From Vitis vinifera (Eukaryota > Streptophyta > Magnoliopsida > Vitales > Vitaceae): DNA of 64,000 nucleotides. The translations under genes and the position numbers were made by a program. The notes below the pieces were generated by a model. The model worked only from the letters and a program-made list of their open reading frames with translations. It had not been told where the DNA came from and made no database searches. The stretch spans positions 2,681,001 through 2,745,000 of the forward strand of contig NC_081817.1 in the NCBI RefSeq assembly GCF_030704535.1. Direction: 5' to 3'. Shown in pieces: positions 57,816-64,000 of the stretch; position 1 is the stretch's first letter, and each line of letters begins with the position of its first letter.

Positions 57816-60800
57816 CATTTTCATTCCTATTTTAAAATTTTATGCAAGATTTTTTTTAAATTAAATAAAAATATCCTTTATTTATATTTTTCCAAATTTT
57901 ATTTTTTCCTCTCCTAAATTTTTGTTATGTTTGATTGGCTCAATATTATAAAAGAGGATCTTATTCCATGTTTGGTGGATGATTAGTAATGAAATAAAAT
58001 AACTTATATCATTATTTCTCCTATTCTTTCAGTCAAATATAAGATATGATAAATGATGTGATATATAATCTATCCAATTATTGATATATCTATGTATAAT
58101 AAGTTTATTTTTATTTTTTTATTAAATAAAATTTATGGTTCAAAAATAAAAATTGGAAAAATATTTATTAAATACATTATTTTATAATATTAATATATGA
58201 TATATAAAATATTTTTATATATTGAATAACATAATATCAAAATTTTTATTATAAAATTTAAGTATTTTAATCATGAATATTGTTAAATATGATATAATTT
58301 TTATTTTAAATATTAAAAAATAATGTCTATTGAATATAATATACAATATATCATATATAAATGGAAATTATATTATAAGATATGTATTTCCTTATCGAAT
58401 GAAATATGATTTTGGAGGATATATATATCCTATTTAATCTCAAACCAAATATAGTCTTAATCTTCACTCTTTACTTCCCTTATATGAATCTAATGAAATG
58501 CCCTCCACGTTAATAATAATGAACTTATTCAACAATTATGTATAAAAATAATATTTTAAAATTATTCAATAATTTATATTTTCTTGATTTTTTTTATATT
58601 AGAAAATGATGTGCAATTTCAGTATAAATCGATGAAAATTCATATTTATAAAAAAAAAATGTATTATCCTAAGAAATTATAGCATACATTTTCTAAAATA
58701 CATGTAAAAGGGAAAAAAATATATAATAAAAGGAAAAAGCTTGTTTTCATATACCCATATAAACAAAAAAAACCCAAAATAGAAATTTAAATTTATAAAA
58801 TACAAATCTCAAACAACTATTTAAAAATGATTACTATTTCATATTTTTTATTTATTAAAAGTATTATTTTTTACCATTAAATAATAGTTTAAGCAGTGAG
58901 TGTATAAAATTTGAAATATTTTAAAAAGGTTAATTATTTTTACATACACATTTGAGTGTATAAAATACATTCAAGAGGTATGTTTCAATAAATAAATAAA
59001 AAAACATGATGATATGTAATTATTTTTCTAATTTATGAATTACAAAGTATTTAAATAAAAAAAGAAGAATAGAAGACAAAAAGGAGAAATGGACGGAGGT
59101 TGATGAAAAGCAAATGGGTCCGAGTCCAACGGAAGAATTGCTTGAGTCAACGTCACTGGCTTGAAAGCACGGCCAGAAATGATTAAGGAGGAAAAAAATC
59201 AAGTACATAATTGTGTGGGACCTGTTTGGCAACATTATTTGCATGGTTAATTATTAGCTTTAAAGTAGTAAGAAAGCACTTGAGCCAGCCGTTACAACTC
59301 TATCTGAAGAGCATCGTTGTCTGGACACCAACAATAATCACGTCTTTTTCTCAATTAATTGCTCCGATCCTCGAATCACGACTGTTGTGTCTGGAAGCAA
59401 GGTGGGCCACCGTCTGAAGGCGAGACCTGTCGGCCAACTTGCAAGTATACAAACAACATAAAGCCACGTCAGATTGCAAGAGACGAGACTACCATCGTCC
59501 GTCTTCTTTTAATGGGTGTTTTTTGTTTTAAATGTTATTTATTATCGTTAAGATAACATTTTAAATGTTATTTCAATGAAATTATAAAAGCGTGGGTTAA
59601 AGAAAACGTTAATAAATCCAATGACACCAAAACATTTCCAATCAAGGCTGTTTTTATGCGTCATTTTGTATTAGGACTAAGGGTTTATATTAAGTATCTT
59701 GTTTGAATCTTAGGTGTTGTTTGGGAAATATTTTTGAAAACGATGCTAAAAAAACTAATTTATGAGATTTACGGTCGGGAACTTAAAATATATATTTTTA
59801 TTGTTAGGAAACTGAATATTAATGTGTTTTTTTTATAAATAATTTTTATATGTAATACTTTATTTTTTATTATTTTTCATATTAATATAATTATTTAAAT
59901 AAAATAAAATATAAGTGAAAATAATTAAAATATATATTTTTTAAATACTTTATTTTATATTTTTAAGGACAAAAAATTATTTTCATGTTAAAAAGTTATC
60001 AAACATGTTTTGTTTCTCTTTTTCTTTTTTGTCTAAAAAAAATGTTTTTGAAAATTGCTTTCAAATATATCTTTAATTTTCGAGTTTAAATAAGGTTTGC
60101 ATGATAATCCTGATTTGATATATGTCTCATTCAATGTTCATACTCAAAACATATCCACAACACAATGAGGTAAGACTTATCTTTACATGAAATCAATCAT
60201 TCAAACGGTTCATTTTGATTGGTCACATCTAATTTTCTTGATATAAGATTTCCTCAAGACTAAAAAGTATCATTATCCATAAAAATCATAATTAACATTT
60301 ATTTTCTTTTTATCAAGTATACTTTAACTTAACTTAAATTAGCTTAAGTTGAGCTCAATGTTGAAGTGTCGATAACATGTTTGTATTTTTTATGGTTTGA
60401 ATGCTTTGAATTATGAAGTTATTTGTTTTATATATTAAAAATATTTGAAAATTAGTAATAAAATGAATTTGAATAAGTTTAGTTTGTCCATACAAAAAGT
60501 AATTATTATGTTTATTTTTATTTTGTTATTTAGATAAAGAATCAAAAACTAATAAGTTGATAAAAATCTATTAAAACATAGTTTCTCCCAAAATTGGATT
60601 ATAAGGAGATGGTACATTTAACTACTAAAAACTTAACCATTGTAATAGAAAGCCTTGCACTACAAGTGAATTGCTAATTAAGGTTAGTTGAATCATTGGA
60701 ATTCCAATCATTTGGAAGGTAGTGGGGAACAAACTTATCTAAGTTTCAAGACTCCATCATAATTCTTTGAACCTCGTAGTGGCTGTCATTAGAGTGATTA

Positions 60801-62700
60801 CTAGTACATCATTATAAGGGTAAAGTCTTCCAATCACCAAGGGTTTGCCAGATTTCTATAATAAGATTGATGGATCTTTAAACTTCTATACTCCTTATGA
60901 TAATCCCCTTCAAGCTCAGGTGGGTACGAGAAATTTGAGACTTTACTTGACTTTTGGAAGACTTGAGCATGTGGTGCATTTAACCCTGAAAATATCACAT
61001 CTGCGTCCTTAGCTACTAATCTATATTTTCTATTTCTATTTGCTAACTTGTTAAATCATGCCTGCTTGCCATGTTGTGATGTAGACTTGAGTAAAGTTTC
61101 ATTCTTATCCACCATCCTAGTATTATTGGTAATGAGGCCTCCCAAGTTTTGCTCCAAACATTTATACTTGTTAGCTATTGACAATTACTACTCCATACTT
61201 GCCAAAATTAGAGTTAAGAGCAATCATACTTTAAAAGCTATGCATGCAATGGTATCATCATAAGTCTCTACTTGAACCAAAGTTGAACCAGATCTCTTTG
61301 TGTTGTAATATGTGACTCATATTAAGTGAAAGACATAGAAAAAAAAAGAAGAAAAAAATGGCAAATATCAAAAAAAAAAAAAAAAAACAGAGTGGAATGG
61401 AGCAGAGCGACGACATTTGATATTCAAAATTGTATGTTTATTGTTGGGGGTGTGAGGGCATTTTGAAATTTTATTACTTGATGATTAGTATAAATACTTT
61501 TTTAAATAACCCTAATTTGATACATAGTGAAAGTCTTCTTCCATATTTTCGTGGACGTAGGCAATCTGCCAAACTATATTAAATCTATGTGTTTTTTCTT
61601 TTTCCTTTTCTGTAATTTTTATCATAAATATTATACCTAAATCAACACTTTACATGTTCTACCAAACTCTCGCTATCAACCATCCTTTAATTGAAATGTG
61701 AATCCCTCACCAAACGTAAATAACACATATATTAGGAAACAAACATCATACATAACTTAAAAAATGAAAAAAAAAATTGCACTTAATTGATAAGTTATGA
61801 AATTACACAAATGCTGACCTCCACAAACTTGAAATTACACATAAGGGCATCATTCATGTGAACTAGATTTATCAACTAGTGAAAATGTATCCAGTGGTTA
61901 ACAGAATTCTCTATCCCATCAAAGATTTGAAACTTCAAGAAAGCAAACCCAAAGGTCACCTCTCCTTCTAAAACATAAGCAAAAAATGACAGACGTTCTA
62001 TTATAATCAATTTGGCATTTAAGAATATTGCCCAAAGACTTTGTTGAAGAGTTTTGTCTTCCGTATCTCCTTGTTCCCTATGTTGATGAAATCATAAACT
62101 CAATTAATGAAAGGCTCCCACAATTATATTATATAACATTTATCAAACAAGTCTTCAAACCCAAAATATTATTACAACAAGGGATGAATAAAAAATTAAA
62201 ATATTTAGTTAAAAGAGATGAAATAATCCCAAAATAAAAAATCTAACATTTCATATGTTTTTTCTGAAAAAAAAAAAAAGAATGTTTTTGCCCAAATAAT
62301 GTCAAAAATTGATGGAATATTTAATTTTAAAAATTAGGTTTTGAGAGCCCTTTTAACCAAATAAACCTAAAAAATTCAAACTCTTATTCAAAATTTTCTT
62401 AATTCATCTTTCGAGCTGCCAAAATATTTGACTCTACACACATTCCAATTTAAAGAGTTTGGTCAATTCGGCCAAATTGACATTCAATAAGAGATCATAT
62501 ACTTTCATTTTGTCAATAAAATGAAAACAAATATTTCACATTCATGCTAACAGTCGATTAATCGACATCGATTCAGATCCTCCCGTTCCATTGCCACACA
62601 AGGGCTCTGACAATTTAGCTGCAAGCCAGGGAAATCAAGATCATGCAAGTCAGATAGGAGGACGTAGCAAGTCTTTTCCTGTTAAAAGAACTGCAGTTCT
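57816..62700. other. AT-rich intergenic desert
   Basis: Very AT-rich (especially 57830-58730 and 59700-60070) without a coding frame I can support. Small open frames at 59211-59556, 61048-61263 and 62028-62237 have no recognisable motif and sit in low-complexity surroundings. Regions 59000-59480 and 60600-61320 are less AT-rich; both could hold decayed elements. No RNA gene is seen. Confidence 0.5.
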
Positions 62701-62847
62701 TAGCCATTTGAAGACATCATCTACACATCACAAACCCTAAACAAAACTAAGAAGAAGAAAAAAAAAATTGACGAAATTCAGATGGTGAATTTCGACAAAA
62801 ACGGCAATACTATGGCCAAAGACGGCGTAAATTCAATTACATGAATC

Positions 62848-63168
<321 letters not shown>

Positions 63169-63179
63169 CTAATAATTTG

Positions 63180-63420
63180 AGAGTCAGGGTTAGGGTTTTG
63201 ATTTGGCGAGGAAGATGGTTTTTTTTTTGGGGTTTTGATTTGGAAATTTAAAGGGAATTTTGGGGTTTGAATTTAGGCGGGATTAATAACAGTCGTTCGA
63301 TTTTGGATCTTATCTGACGGTTGAGAGCTTCGATCCGTGTCGCATGGATTGGACAATTTTAAGGCGTTGATAAGGTTTAGATCAACGGCTATAAAGCTGT
63401 TTAAGATCGGTGACGTAGCT
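63180..63420 (-). promoter_or_regulatory. Histone H4 promoter with S-phase motifs
   Basis: Seen on the minus strand: ACGTCA hexamer (63411-63416), a CCAAT motif (63347-63352), an octamer-like CACGGATC (63332-63339; consensus CGCGGATC, one mismatch), an E2F-like TCCCGCC core (63276-63282) and a telo-box AAACCCTA (63191-63198). The hexamer and octamer are established plant histone cis-elements and E2F sites drive S-phase genes, so replication-linked expression is expected. Position of the transcript start is not determined. Confidence 0.65.
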
Positions 63421-64000
63421 TGCGTTTTTATGCCTCGCGGTTGCCGTGTCCCTTCTTAACATTCCTAAAATAATATTTTATAGATATTGGAAATTTTGTC
63501 TTACTTCACTTCAATTGTTATAAATGAAATCAAATTTTATTTCCACCTGAATTTTTTTTTATTCTATTATTTTTGCAATGCAGTAGGCAATTTGCATTTA
63601 AGCATAAAAATAGAAAGTTGCACTCTTGCCTCACGATTACTGCATTAGATTTATTGTGAAACACCCAATTTGTTTAATAAAATGACTAAGAGTTTGTTGA
63701 GAGCGGAGTGGTGAACAAAAACAACTTATTCTATTCCTGATCTTCAATTGCTTGTTTTAGAGCTTTTTTTTTTGAGGGAAACGCAAACATCACAGGGTTA
63801 TTCCTTCTCAATCTGAAAAGCAACCGATTCATGAAAAACAAAAGTTTCTACTTCCTCCCTAATAGTCACTTCTCCTCCTCTTGTTCTTAGTTACATAAAA
63901 GCATCAAGATCAACCATTTTCTTGAAAAAAGGGAATGGAATAAGATCCCGACAAAAAAAAAAAAAAGATATGGGATGCATGTCTAGTTCTCATTGGAAAG
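63421..64000. other. Right-edge intergenic sequence
   Basis: AT-rich, no coding frame and no RNA gene. A T-run with TTGAGGGAAACGC (63766-63785) may be a transposon scar, but I cannot define ends. Confidence 0.4.

Noticed and set aside
62028-62237. 69-codon plus frame in the right intergenic region
   Set aside because: Lys/Leu-rich low-complexity peptide without promoter, splice or family support.

Overview
This is plant nuclear DNA: intron-rich genes with GT-AG splicing, AT-rich intergenic sequence, LINE, SINE and MITE insertions, and an intronless histone H4. The protein sequences are eudicot. My best guess is a woody eudicot close to grapevine (Vitis), but that is an impression from familiarity, not a proof. 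All exon borders below were read by eye from splice signals and reading-frame continuity.

Layout. (1) 1-5648 (-): 5' part of a gene for a ZFC3H1-like zinc-finger protein, running off the left edge. (2) 6212-8556 (+): an ALY/REF (THO4-like) mRNA-export RRM gene, divergent from the first. Its frame is closed by a TAG just after the RRM, and its 3' exons look decayed. A SINE with a 20-bp target duplication sits in the next intron. (3) 12317-36969 (-): one 24.6-kb gene with 17 coding exons for a 1205-residue conserved plant protein of unknown function. Its introns are filled with LINE fragments and MITE-like elements, and one intron uses a GC donor. (4) 37231-50268: a tandem segmental duplication. 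Each unit carries an intronless peroxisomal-type enoyl-CoA delta isomerase gene (40291-41013 and 46056-46781, both -) and the remnant of a second isomerase copy. The right unit also carries most of a CCHC zinc-knuckle (CNBP/GIS2-like) gene, 48650-50465 (-). The left unit has lost about 2 kb, which fuses isomerase debris to a zinc-knuckle intron fragment. (5) 52213-56300 (-): a six-exon ACT-domain-repeat protein (ACR9/ACR10 type), 412 residues. (6) 56.4-62.8 kb: gene-poor, AT-rich, with a probable Copia-type LTR remnant. (7) 62848-63159 (-): histone H4 with recognisable S-phase promoter motifs.

These are independent housekeeping and metabolic genes, not a pathway cluster. Two themes stand out. 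RNA metabolism appears three times: the ZFC3H1-like nuclear RNA-decay adaptor, the ALY export factor and the zinc-knuckle protein. The other theme is local remodelling: a segmental duplication with later deletion, a four-copy 247-bp array, nested retroelements and a 37-bp minimal retro-insertion. I found no undescribed multi-gene system. The most distinctive structures are the duplication/deletion/gene-debris complex and the two isomerase paralogues with altered active-site motifs.
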